A stretch of DNA of 13,833 nucleotides from assembly GCA_021647685.1 (NCBI GenBank), contig JAKIUH010000065.1, positions 1 through 13,833 on the forward strand. Direction: 5' to 3'. The position numbers and the translations under genes were made by a program. How positions within the stretch are numbered: the first letter of the stretch is position 1; the number at the start of each line of letters is the position of its first letter. The notes beneath the pieces are model-generated. The model had not been told where the DNA came from. It saw only the letters and a program-made list of their open reading frames with translations, and made no database searches. Source of the stretch: Bacteroidales bacterium (lineage in GTDB: Bacteria > Bacteroidota > Bacteroidia > Bacteroidales > NBLH01). Positions 1 to 7,169 of the stretch are shown here, piece by piece.

Positions 1-358
1 ATAAAAGTGAATCCTGCTGCGATTTGCTGAACCGGTGAATTTCATCAATAAACAATATAGGGTTAGGCGTATTAAAAAACTTTTGTTTTTTGGCTTGTTC
101 AATGGCACTACGCACATCTTTCACACCCGAATGTACCGCACTTAGTTCATAAAACGGACGTTTGGTATGTTCAGCTATTAGTTTTGCCAAAGTGGTTTTA
201 CCCACACCGGGCGGACCCCACAAAATCATGGAAGGAATATTTCCGCTGTCAATCATTTTGCGTAAGGCTTTATTTTTTCCAATCAAATGTTCTTGCCCTA
301 TATAATCATCAAGCCTTTTAGGGCGCATCCGTTCCGGTAAAGGAATATTTGTATTCAT
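1..358 (-). CDS. rarA: Replication-associated recombination protein A (RarA/MgsA), AAA+ ATPase, N-terminal part
   Basis: The gene runs off the left edge, so only the first 119 codons are present, starting at the ATG complementary to 356-358. The protein begins MNTNIPLPERMRPKRLDDYIGQ, the usual clamp-loader-like N-terminus. It has a Walker A motif GPPGVGKT at residues 48-55 and a Walker B ILFIDEIHRF at 101-110, followed by SKSQQD, a block typical of RarA/MgsA/WRNIP1. Members of this family are cytoplasmic DNA-dependent ATPases that act at stalled replication forks and single-stranded gaps. The C-terminal tetramerisation part lies outside the window. RuvB and DnaX share the AAA+ fold, but the IDEIHRF-x-K-x-QQD block and the very N-terminal position of the ATPase favour RarA. 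It has no visible link to the sugar genes further right and is separated from the next gene, which is divergent, by about 420 bp. Confidence 0.93.
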   Translation of the reverse strand, partial: MNTNIPLPERMRPKRLDDYIGQEHLIGKNKALRKMIDSGNIPSMILWGPPGVGKTTLAKLIAEHTKRPFYELSAVHSGVKDVRSAIEQAKKQKFFNTPNPILFIDEIHRFSKSQQDSLL

Positions 359-375
359 TTGAATAAATTTTAATA

Positions 376-383
376 CAAAAATA
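376..383 (-). promoter_or_regulatory. Possible -7 element of the rarA promoter
   Basis: Read on the minus strand this is TATTTTTG, an exact fit to the Bacteroidota -7 consensus TAnnTTTG, 17 bases upstream of the rarA ATG, which would give a very short leader. No TTG/TTTG -33 element lies at the usual 17-23 base spacing. The region is so AT-rich that a chance match is quite possible. Confidence 0.3.
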
Positions 384-474
384 AGTTTAATAGTTGAAAG
401 TTCGTAAAATTAAAAGTTTATAAAGTCTTTAAATGTAAAAAATAATATCTTCGATATTATAAACTTATATGCAC

Positions 475-627
475 TTATATGTCTTATATGGTTCAATAGT
501 TGATTAATTGATTAGCTGATTTGCTGATTAATTGATTAGTTGATTAATTGATTAGTTGATTTTTTAAAAATTAATAATGATACAAAATATAAAAAATAAA
601 ATCATATATGTCATATATGGTTCAATA
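475..627. repeat. Pair of 24-bp direct repeats flanking the octamer array
   Basis: Positions 475-498 and 604-627 match at 22 of 24 bases (mismatches at 475/604 and 484/613). Both contain TATATGGTTCAATA and are 129 bp apart, with the octamer array between them. Each copy carries two TATATG motifs spaced 9 bp apart. This could be a local duplication, or the ends of a small non-autonomous element or a regulatory module. I see no inverted termini or target-site duplication to support a mobile element. Confidence 0.7.
501..564. repeat. Tandem repeat of an 8-bp unit, TGATTAnT
   Basis: Eight consecutive octamers all begin TGATT; the last three bases vary between AAT, AGT, AGC, TGC and TTT. At a higher level the pair TGATTAATTGATTAGT forms a 16-bp unit present exactly at 525-540 and 541-556 and with one change at 501-516. 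The array ends in a T run at 561-565. The exact periodicity is plain in the sequence; its function is unknown. Polymerase slippage is the likely origin. Confidence 0.9.
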
Positions 628-781
628 AGTCAAACGATTTAGCAACTCATAGACACTATCAATGACCATTTACAATCGGCTAACAACAACATAAAAACTC
701 AGTATTAATAATAGCCGGATATACTTATTTTTTATACATTCGCATCAAAATAATTCATTTAATTAAAATAAATCTGTTATT

Positions 782-2431
782 ATGAAAAAGATATTAGTAT
801 TCAGTTCGTTGTTTATTTTGCTTGCTTTTATGGCTTGCAATAATCAAAACAATAAGCAAAAAGATGAAAAAACGGAAAAAACCGTATCAGAAATGCAAAA
901 AAAAGTAGATGCTTTTGCACATTTTACCTTAACAGCCGATGTATCCGGCTTAACGGATAAAGAAAAACAAATGCTGCCTTTATTATTTGAAGCGGCTAAA
1001 ATTATGGATGATATTTTTTGGCAAGAAGCTTTTGGAAACAAAGACAGCTTACTGGCAAGTATTAGCGATGAAGCTACCAAACAATTCGTACTTATTAATT
1101 ACGGTCCTTGGGAACGCTTAAATGACAATCCACCCTTTGTAGAAGGTTTTGGCGAAAAACCAAAAGGTGCAAACTTTTATCCTGTGGATATGACCGAAGA
1201 AGAATTTAAAAACTTTGACGCTACTGATAAAACAAGTCTTTATACAATGATTCGACGCGATGACAAAGGAAATTTAATATCTATTCCTTATCATGAATTT
1301 TTCAAAGAAAAAGTAGAAAAAGCAGCTGAATTATTGGTAAAAGCTGCTCAATTAGCCGAAGACGAAGGTTTAAAAAAATATCTTGAACTACGCTCAAAAG
1401 CCTTGCTCACTGACGATTATTTTGAAAGCGATATGGCATGGATGGATATGAAAACCAATGCTTTGGATATTGTTATCGGACCTATTGAAAACTACGAAGA
1501 TGCTTTATTTGGTTATAAAGCCGCACACGAAAGCTATATCTTGATTAAAGATAAAGAATGGAGCAAAAAATTAGCAAAATATGCAAAATTATTACCCGAT
1601 TTACAAAAAGATTTGCCCTGCGAAGAACAATATAAGCAAGAAAAACCGGGTACAAACTCTGATTTGAATGCCTACGATGTAGTTTATTACGCAGGCGATT
1701 GCAATGCAGGAAGTAAAACCATCGCCATTAATCTACCCAACGATGAAAAAGTACAATTAGCTAAAGGCAGCCGCCGTTTGCAGCTAAAAAATGCAATGCA
1801 AGCTAAGTTCGAGAAAATTTTAGTCCCCATTGCCGATTTGATTATCGATTCAACACAGCGCCAACACATTAAATTTCAATCGTTTTTTGAAAACACCATG
1901 TTTCATGAGGTAGCACACGGTTTAGGCATTAAAAATACTATTAACGGCAAAGGTACTGTCAGAGATGCACTTAAAGAACAATACTCATGGTTAGAGGAAG
2001 GTAAAGCAGATATTTTGGGCTTGTACATGATTACCAAGCTGAAAGAAATGGGCGAATTAGATGTTGATTTAATGGATAATTACGTAACCTTTATGGCTGG
2101 TATTTTCCGTTCCATTCGGTTTGGAGGCGCCAGTGCACACGGAAAAGCTAATTTAATGCGTTTTAATTACTTTAAAGAAAAAGGTGCTTTTGTAAAAGCA
2201 GAGAACGGAACTTATAAAATTGATTTCGATAAAATGACCGAAGCAATGACTTCACTTTCGGGATTAATTTTAAAATTACAAGGTGAAGGTGATTATGATG
2301 CTGTTAAAAAATTAAAAGAAGAAAAAGTAGTAATAGGCACAGAATTACAAAAAGATTTGAATAATATTTCCAAAGCCGGTATTCCTGTTGATATTATTTT
2401 TAACCAAGGATTGGATAAATTAGGGCTATAA
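782..2431 (+). CDS. Dipeptidyl-peptidase III (M49)-like zinc metallopeptidase, lipoprotein
   Basis: The protein has 549 residues. The N-terminus is a lipoprotein signal: a KK start, a hydrophobic core and a lipobox FMAC with Cys19 as the lipidated residue, then a polar N/Q/K linker to about residue 40. No acidic surface-export signal directly follows Cys19, so a periplasm-facing anchor is as likely as surface exposure. The zinc site is HEVAH at 375-379 followed by GLG, with Glu405/Glu406 of EEGKAD (405-410) as the expected third ligand, the two-motif layout of the M49 family. Typical DPP III enzymes have the six-residue HExxGH, so this is the shorter HExxH variant. By family knowledge it would remove dipeptides from the N-terminus of peptides, but substrate is unproven. 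The ATG at 782 is the only start that gives a complete signal peptide. It converges with the GH13 gene and shares a terminator hairpin with it; it is not evidently part of the sugar locus. Confidence 0.82.
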   Translation: MKKILVFSSLFILLAFMACNNQNNKQKDEKTEKTVSEMQKKVDAFAHFTLTADVSGLTDKEKQMLPLLFEAAKIMDDIFWQEAFGNKDSLLASISDEATKQFVLINYGPWERLNDNPPFVEGFGEKPKGANFYPVDMTEEEFKNFDATDKTSLYTMIRRDDKGNLISIPYHEFFKEKVEKAAELLVKAAQLAEDEGLKKYLELRSKALLTDDYFESDMAWMDMKTNALDIVIGPIENYEDALFGYKAAHESYILIKDKEWSKKLAKYAKLLPDLQKDLPCEEQYKQEKPGTNSDLNAYDVVYYAGDCNAGSKTIAINLPNDEKVQLAKGSRRLQLKNAMQAKFEKILVPIADLIIDSTQRQHIKFQSFFENTMFHEVAHGLGIKNTINGKGTVRDALKEQYSWLEEGKADILGLYMITKLKEMGELDVDLMDNYVTFMAGIFRSIRFGGASAHGKANLMRFNYFKEKGAFVKAENGTYKIDFDKMTEAMTSLSGLILKLQGEGDYDAVKKLKEEKVVIGTELQKDLNNISKAGIPVDIIFNQGLDKLGL

Positions 2432-2444
2432 TATTGATACATAA

Positions 2445-2475
2445 AAATCCTGCTTTACTACGTAAAGCAGGATTT
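2445..2475. terminator. Bidirectional intrinsic terminator between convergent genes
   Basis: A perfect 14-bp stem (AAATCCTGCTTTAC at 2445-2458 with its complement at 2462-2475) closes a 3-base loop. It lies 13 bases after the peptidase stop codon and 11 bases beyond the stop of the convergent GH13 gene. On the minus strand the stem is followed by TTTTTAT-like sequence, so it should terminate the GH13 transcript well. On the plus strand the tail (TTTAATTA) is poorer. Confidence 0.88.
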
Positions 2476-2486
2476 AATTACCAAAC

Positions 2487-3881
2487 TCAATTATTAACAA
2501 AAACCTTGTAATCCCAAGCTTTTAATTCTTGTTCATTACTAAAAACCTTTTCCGTAAAAATATCTTTAAAACTCACTCCTTCTTTTGTTGTTAATTTCAC
2601 CTTTTGGGTTTCCGGTGAGAAGTTAAACACGGCAATTAGTTCATCATTCCCTTTTTTACGAATAAAAGCAAATATTTTATCATCCGCTGATGTAGCTATA
2701 CGCTGCATACTTCCGCCTTCGGCACCGTTCCATAAAGCAGGATGTTCTTTTTTCAATTTTATTAATCGGGCATAAAAAGCTTTAAAATCTTTCCCCCCCT
2801 CCCAATCAATTAAATCTTTCTCAAAAAATGCCAAACGTTTATTTAAACCGGCTTCCTGCCCGCTATAAATTAATGGCATTCCGGGTATTGTAAAAGTTAA
2901 AACAGCCATTGCTGGATAAGCATCACCCATGCGTTCAAAAACAGTTCCGTTCCATGTGTTTTCATCATGATTACTGGTAAAATACATACGTATTGCATCT
3001 GCAGGATAAACCGTGCTGTCCTTTTTAAAGTACGCATCAAAAGCTTTTACTGTTTTTTTGCCTTGCGCTACTTCATTCATCAAATGATGAAAATTCCAGC
3101 CGTAGGTCATATCAAAAGCCTTGTAGTGCAAATCAGCTTGTTCAGCCTCAGCAAGCATAAAAACAGGTTTAATACTATCAAGCTCTTTGCGTGCCGTATT
3201 CCAAAAATCGGTAGGTACCATTCCGGCTACATCGCAACGAAATCCATCAATATTAGCTTCTTTTACCCAAAATTTCAAAGAATTAATCATTTCAATTCTA
3301 AGTTCAAGATTATCATAATTCAAATCAATTACATCCGACCAATCGGTTCCTTTGGGTGGCATAAAATTACCCGTACTGTCTTTGGTGTACCAGTCAGGAT
3401 GTTCTTGCGTCCAAGGATGATCCCAAGCTGTATGATTGGCAACCCAATCAAGAATTATATGCATTCCGTTTTCATGCACTTTAGCTACTAAATTTTTAAA
3501 ATCTTCCATTGTGCCATAGTCAGGATTTACTGCTACATAATCTTTCACGGAATAAGCACTTCCCATTCCTCCTTTACGATTTTTTTCTCCTACAGGAAAA
3601 ATCGGCATTAACCAAAGAATATCCACTCCCATCTCTTTTAATCTGGGCAAATGGGCTTCAAAGGCTTTAAATGTACCTTCTTTTGTGTATTGCCTGATAT
3701 TTACTTCGTAAATATTAGCTGTTTTTACCCAATCGGCATGTTTTACCTTAAATTTAGAAAAATTATTTTTTGCCTGCTCTTTCATATTCTCTTTTTGTTC
3801 TGTTGATTTATTGCCGCTACAGGCATAAAAAATAGTCGTAATTATAAATACCCCTGTTAAAATTCGTGTTAATTTCCGCAT
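2487..3881 (-). CDS. GH13 alpha-amylase-family glycoside hydrolase, lipoprotein
   Basis: The protein has 464 residues. It starts with a lipoprotein signal with lipobox FYAC (Cys21), so the enzyme is exported and lipid-anchored. The catalytic (beta/alpha)8 barrel starts near residue 50. All four GH13 regions are visible: region I DWVANH (Asp145, Asn149, His150), region II GFRCDVAG with the nucleophile Asp217, region III MLAEAE with the probable acid/base Glu245, and region IV TSNHDEN with Asp306. A short beta-rich C-terminal domain ends the protein, and no separate starch-binding module is seen. It should hydrolyse alpha-1,4-glucan or malto-oligosaccharides (neopullulanase, cyclomaltodextrinase and alpha-amylase cannot be told apart here). 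It is the last gene of the minus-strand sugar cluster, 141 bases after the GH65 gene, and has its own LacI-type palindrome about 60 bases upstream, so it may be transcribed separately. Without a clear surface-export signal, periplasmic or surface location is open. Confidence 0.92.
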   Translation of the reverse strand: MRKLTRILTGVFIITTIFYACSGNKSTEQKENMKEQAKNNFSKFKVKHADWVKTANIYEVNIRQYTKEGTFKAFEAHLPRLKEMGVDILWLMPIFPVGEKNRKGGMGSAYSVKDYVAVNPDYGTMEDFKNLVAKVHENGMHIILDWVANHTAWDHPWTQEHPDWYTKDSTGNFMPPKGTDWSDVIDLNYDNLELRIEMINSLKFWVKEANIDGFRCDVAGMVPTDFWNTARKELDSIKPVFMLAEAEQADLHYKAFDMTYGWNFHHLMNEVAQGKKTVKAFDAYFKKDSTVYPADAIRMYFTSNHDENTWNGTVFERMGDAYPAMAVLTFTIPGMPLIYSGQEAGLNKRLAFFEKDLIDWEGGKDFKAFYARLIKLKKEHPALWNGAEGGSMQRIATSADDKIFAFIRKKGNDELIAVFNFSPETQKVKLTTKEGVSFKDIFTEKVFSNEQELKAWDYKVFVNN

Positions 3882-3940
3882 TGCTTATTTTTTTTTAATG
3901 TTTAATTATTTTATCCGATTTTTAATGTTTGAATAGTGTA

Positions 3941-3954
3941 TCAAAACGTTTTGA
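3941..3954. promoter_or_regulatory. LacI-family operator upstream of the GH13 gene
   Basis: TCAAAACGTTTTGA is a perfect 14-bp palindrome centred on CG, the form bound by LacI-family repressors. It lies 60-73 bases upstream of the GH13 start, in the 141-base gap after the GH65 gene. A -7-like TATTTTTC (minus strand, 3960-3953) abuts it, so binding could block initiation there, but the promoter match is imperfect. The core is AAAACGTTTT rather than the GCAAACGTTTGC seen at susC. Confidence 0.7.
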
Positions 3955-3992
3955 AAAATAGTCTTAAGCTAAGGTCATTAATTATGCAAACA

Positions 3993-4020
3993 TTCAAATG
4001 TCCTAAAAGGAAGATTTGAA
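3993..4020 (-). terminator. Hairpin just after the GH65 stop codon
   Basis: TTCAAAT (3993-3999) pairs with ATTTGAA (4014-4020) and TCCT (4001-4004) pairs with AGGA (4008-4011), with a small internal loop between. It begins 2 bases beyond the GH65 stop on the minus strand. No U-run follows, so it may be a weak or attenuating terminator, or an mRNA-stabilising 3' structure, rather than a full stop before the GH13 gene. Confidence 0.45.
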
Positions 4021-4022
4021 CT

Positions 4023-6350
4023 TTAATTTCTAACTGCTTTTAGTTGCTCTATTTTGACGGTTTCATTTGCAGGAATTATCATTTCTTGTCCTTTTACAAT
4101 CAATTCAATATCCTTCTCATGTTTATTGGTAATTTCTACTGATTTTTTATTAACGGTTATCGCCAATAAATGTCCTCTGTAACGAATTTTGAACGAAAAG
4201 GAAGTCCATTTTTCAGGAATATACGGATTAAACAGTAATTTATCATCATGTACCCGCATTCCTCCAAAACCTTGAACAACAGCAAGCCACGTACCTGCCA
4301 TACTGGTAATATGTAATCCTTCATCTGCTTCATGATTGTAATCGTCTAAATCCAAACGTGCAGTCTGCAAATAAAAAGCGTAGGCTTTATCTCTTTTTTC
4401 AAGTTTTGAAGCAATAATTGAGTGAATACATGCCGAAAGCGAAGATTCATGTACGGTTCTTTCTTCATAATAATTAAAATTACGCTGAATACTATCTTTT
4501 TCAAAATCTTCTTCAAAAAAATAGATACCTTGCAAAACATCTGCTTGTTTGATAAATGGTGAACGTAAAATTCTGTCCCATGACCAATGTTGGTTTAGTG
4601 GTCGTTCTTCCGGCTTTAAATCGGCAACAACAACTTGTTCTTTATCAAGGTATCCGTCTTGTTGTAAAAATATACCCAACTGTTTATCTTCGGGCAAATA
4701 CATTTTAACAATTTTTTCACGCCAATCTGCCGTTTCTTTATTCTCTTTAAAATTCCATTTATCAACAATTGCCTTGTATTTTTCAGGACTCTTACCCTTA
4801 ACAAAGTCAATCACTTCCAAAGTATATTGCATTGTCCAACGTGCAATATAATTGGTGTACCAATTATTGTTTACATTGTTTTCATATTCATTGGGTCCGG
4901 TAACACCCAACATAACAAACTGTTTCTTATCATGTGAGTAATTAACTCTTTGAGCCCAAAACCTTGAAATAGCCAATAAAACTTCAAGTCCGTATTTAAT
5001 CAAATAATTACTGTCGCCTGTATAATTCACATAGTTATAAATGGCATAGGCAATGGCTCCATTACGATGAATTTCTTCAAAGGTAATTTCCCATTCGTTA
5101 TGACATTCTTCACCGTTCATAGTAACCATTGGATAAAGTGCTGCATTATTGCTAAAACCAAGTTTAGCGGCATTTTCAATGGCTTTTTCAAGATGATTAT
5201 AACGATATTTTAATAAATTTCTTGCAACATGTTCATCTGCCGTACTTAAATAAAAAGGCACACAGTATGCTTCGGTATCCCAATAGGTACTTCCTCCGTA
5301 TTTTTCGCCGGTAAAACCTTTGGGTCCAATATTTAATCTTGGGTCATCACCGGTATATGTTTGGTTTAATTGAAAAATATTAAAACGGATACCTTGCTGT
5401 GCAGCTAAGTCGCCCTCAATAACAATATCACTTTCTCTCCATTTATCTTCCCAAACTTTAATATGCTCATGCAATAAAATTTCAAAACCGGTTGCTGCAG
5501 CATTACGCACAACTTTTTTAGCTGTTTTGAGTAATTTCTTTTTGGGGTAATATTCCGATGATAAATTCGAAATATATTTGTACAAAACCGTTTCTTGTCC
5601 TTTTTTACAATCAATGCTTGTTAAAACAGCCACATATTTCTTTTTTTGAACGGTTTGTGTTGAAAAATCAATACTTGCATAATCCTGAGTAATATTAAAA
5701 CGCATACCGGTTGCAACATGAAACTTTGTTTTTTTAGTTCTTGCTACAATATATGCTTCGCGTTCATATACTTTTTTATCTACTTCTTTCCAGAATTTTT
5801 CATCATAGTTCGAATCTTCATTCTTAATATCGGCATCAATATAGGGGATAAAAGTAATTTTCCCTTCAAAATTAATAGGAGTAATTGCGTATTTTATGGC
5901 GGCAACTTCGGGTTTTGCCATACTGATAAAGCGTTTTGCAACCACTTTCAATTCCTTTCCGCTATTCATTCTTACGGTAAAAGAACGTTCCAAATAACCT
6001 TCTTTCATATTTAATACCCTACGAAACGTAAGGACTTCGCATTTGGCTAAATCCAATTCTTCCCCTTCAATCATGACATTAATTCCAATCCAGTTTGCAG
6101 CATTCAGCACTTTGGCAAAGTATTCGGGATAGCCATTTTTCCACCACCCTACTTTTGTTTTATCGGGATAATAAACACCGGCAACATAACTGCCTTGCAT
6201 ACTTTCTCCACTGTATTTTTCTTCAAAATTTGCTCGTTGCCCCATGTGTCCGTTCCCAATACTGAAAATACTTTCAGACATTTTATTACGTTCTGGTACA
6301 AATTCATCTTCGATGATTTTCCATTCATCTAATTTATAATATCTTTCCAT
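4023..6350 (-). CDS. GH65 maltose phosphorylase
   Basis: The protein has 775 residues, the usual length for the family, with no signal peptide, so it is cytoplasmic. An N-terminal beta-sandwich (about 1-270), a linker, the (alpha/alpha)6 barrel and a small C-terminal beta domain follow the GH65 order. Key motifs are YGGSTYWDTE (351-360), TGPNEYENN (484-492) with Glu488 as catalytic acid, and HESSLS (634-639), part of the phosphate site. The NEYENN form is the one found in maltose phosphorylases, which argues against trehalose or kojibiose phosphorylase. The reaction is maltose plus phosphate to glucose plus beta-glucose-1-phosphate with inversion. The neighbouring pgmB (119 bases upstream) removes exactly that product, and the MFS gene before it supplies the disaccharide. 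The start at 6350 begins MERYYKLDEWKI, the normal N-terminus of this family. A separate promoter in the 119-base gap is possible, but I see no consensus; ACGAAT/ATTCGT at 6428-6455 is a weak inverted repeat. Confidence 0.93.
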   Translation of the reverse strand: MERYYKLDEWKIIEDEFVPERNKMSESIFSIGNGHMGQRANFEEKYSGESMQGSYVAGVYYPDKTKVGWWKNGYPEYFAKVLNAANWIGINVMIEGEELDLAKCEVLTFRRVLNMKEGYLERSFTVRMNSGKELKVVAKRFISMAKPEVAAIKYAITPINFEGKITFIPYIDADIKNEDSNYDEKFWKEVDKKVYEREAYIVARTKKTKFHVATGMRFNITQDYASIDFSTQTVQKKKYVAVLTSIDCKKGQETVLYKYISNLSSEYYPKKKLLKTAKKVVRNAAATGFEILLHEHIKVWEDKWRESDIVIEGDLAAQQGIRFNIFQLNQTYTGDDPRLNIGPKGFTGEKYGGSTYWDTEAYCVPFYLSTADEHVARNLLKYRYNHLEKAIENAAKLGFSNNAALYPMVTMNGEECHNEWEITFEEIHRNGAIAYAIYNYVNYTGDSNYLIKYGLEVLLAISRFWAQRVNYSHDKKQFVMLGVTGPNEYENNVNNNWYTNYIARWTMQYTLEVIDFVKGKSPEKYKAIVDKWNFKENKETADWREKIVKMYLPEDKQLGIFLQQDGYLDKEQVVVADLKPEERPLNQHWSWDRILRSPFIKQADVLQGIYFFEEDFEKDSIQRNFNYYEERTVHESSLSACIHSIIASKLEKRDKAYAFYLQTARLDLDDYNHEADEGLHITSMAGTWLAVVQGFGGMRVHDDKLLFNPYIPEKWTSFSFKIRYRGHLLAITVNKKSVEITNKHEKDIELIVKGQEMIIPANETVKIEQLKAVRN

Positions 6351-6469
6351 AACAATAATCGAATTGTCGTTGTTAAATTTAGTTTTACGCTAATGGTTTA
6401 TTTTTTGCAACACCACCTGTTTATTTCACGAATAAATTGTTGTTATACGATTCGTTAAGCTTATAAATC

Positions 6470-7126
6470 CTACTGCTTAATAAGTTCTTCAAAATCATTA
6501 ATTGTAAATTTTCCAAATCCGGAAATTAAAAAATCTGCATCCGGTAAATTTTCCGGCGTGCCAATACCGATACAAAACATGTTTCCATTATGAGCCGCTT
6601 CAACTCCCGCTGCTGCATCCTCAAAAACAACACAGTTTTCAGCTTTAATATTTAAAGCTTTTGCCCCGGCAAGAAATACCTCCGGATCAGGTTTTGCTTT
6701 TGACACTTTTGTTCCGTCGATTATAACATCAAACAAACCGGCTATTTCCAAACGGTTTAAAATAATCATTGCATTTTTACTTGCCGAACCTAATGCAGTT
6801 TTGTATCCTTTGGCTTTTGCAGATTTTAAAAAGTTTAATGCTCCGGGCAATAATTCGTCCGGTGTCATTTTTTTTATCATAGCAACATATTGCCTATTTT
6901 TCTTTTCGGCAAGCTCTTGTTTCTTTTCATCCGGTAATTCAATTTTACCTACTTCAAGTAAAATATCCAGTGATTGCATGCGCGAAACACCTTTTAAGCG
7001 TTCATTGTCCTTTTCCGAAAAATCGAAACCTAATTCTTTTGCCAATTCTTTCCAAGCAAGGTAATGGTACTTAGCCGTATCGACAATAACACCATCCAAA
7101 TCAAATATCAACCCTTCAACCTTCAT
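6470..7126 (-). CDS. pgmB: Beta-phosphoglucomutase (HAD superfamily)
   Basis: The protein has 218 residues and is cytoplasmic. It converts beta-glucose-1-phosphate to glucose-6-phosphate through beta-glucose-1,6-bisphosphate. The HAD motifs are complete: FDLDGVIVDT with the phosphorylated Asp9 and the acid/base Asp11, GSASKN with Ser114, SKAKPDP with Lys145, and VFEDAAAG with the magnesium ligands Glu169 and Asp170. The cap carries LKGVSR with Lys45 and Arg49, which bind the distal phosphate in the well-studied Lactococcus lactis enzyme; several of these residues fall at the same numbers there. This cap signature separates it from ordinary phosphoglycolate phosphatases. It sits between the transporter (43 bases upstream) and the maltose phosphorylase (119 bases downstream), the classic arrangement for phosphorolytic maltose use. 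Confidence 0.95.
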   Translation of the reverse strand: MKVEGLIFDLDGVIVDTAKYHYLAWKELAKELGFDFSEKDNERLKGVSRMQSLDILLEVGKIELPDEKKQELAEKKNRQYVAMIKKMTPDELLPGALNFLKSAKAKGYKTALGSASKNAMIILNRLEIAGLFDVIIDGTKVSKAKPDPEVFLAGAKALNIKAENCVVFEDAAAGVEAAHNGNMFCIGIGTPENLPDADFLISGFGKFTINDFEELIKQ

Positions 7127-7169
7127 TTATTTTATATTGAAATAAATACTAAACAATAATGTTATTTTT

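Larger units (their letters stand above)
359..781. other. Non-coding AT-rich spacer between rarA and the M49 peptidase
   Basis: This spacer lies between two divergent genes. It holds an octamer tandem repeat (501-564) and a pair of near-identical 24-bp direct repeats (475-498 and 604-627), described separately. CTTATATG also recurs at 464-471, 474-481 and 483-490. I see no tRNA, no convincing open frame and no clear promoter for the downstream gene; the nearest -7-like string is TACATTCG at 735-742, with one mismatch to TAnnTTTG and no -33 partner. Confidence 0.7.

Noticed and set aside
501..564. CRISPR array
   Set aside because: The units are directly adjacent octamers without spacers, and there are no cas genes.
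631..640. CAAACGATTT as a further LacI operator
   Set aside because: The two halves are not symmetric about the CG, and the site lies next to the peptidase gene, outside the sugar locus.
2967..3491. 174-codon plus-strand open frame opposite the GH13 gene
   Set aside because: It is antisense to a gene with all catalytic motifs intact. Its translation is rich in I, F and K with no domain, as expected from a codon-bias shadow.
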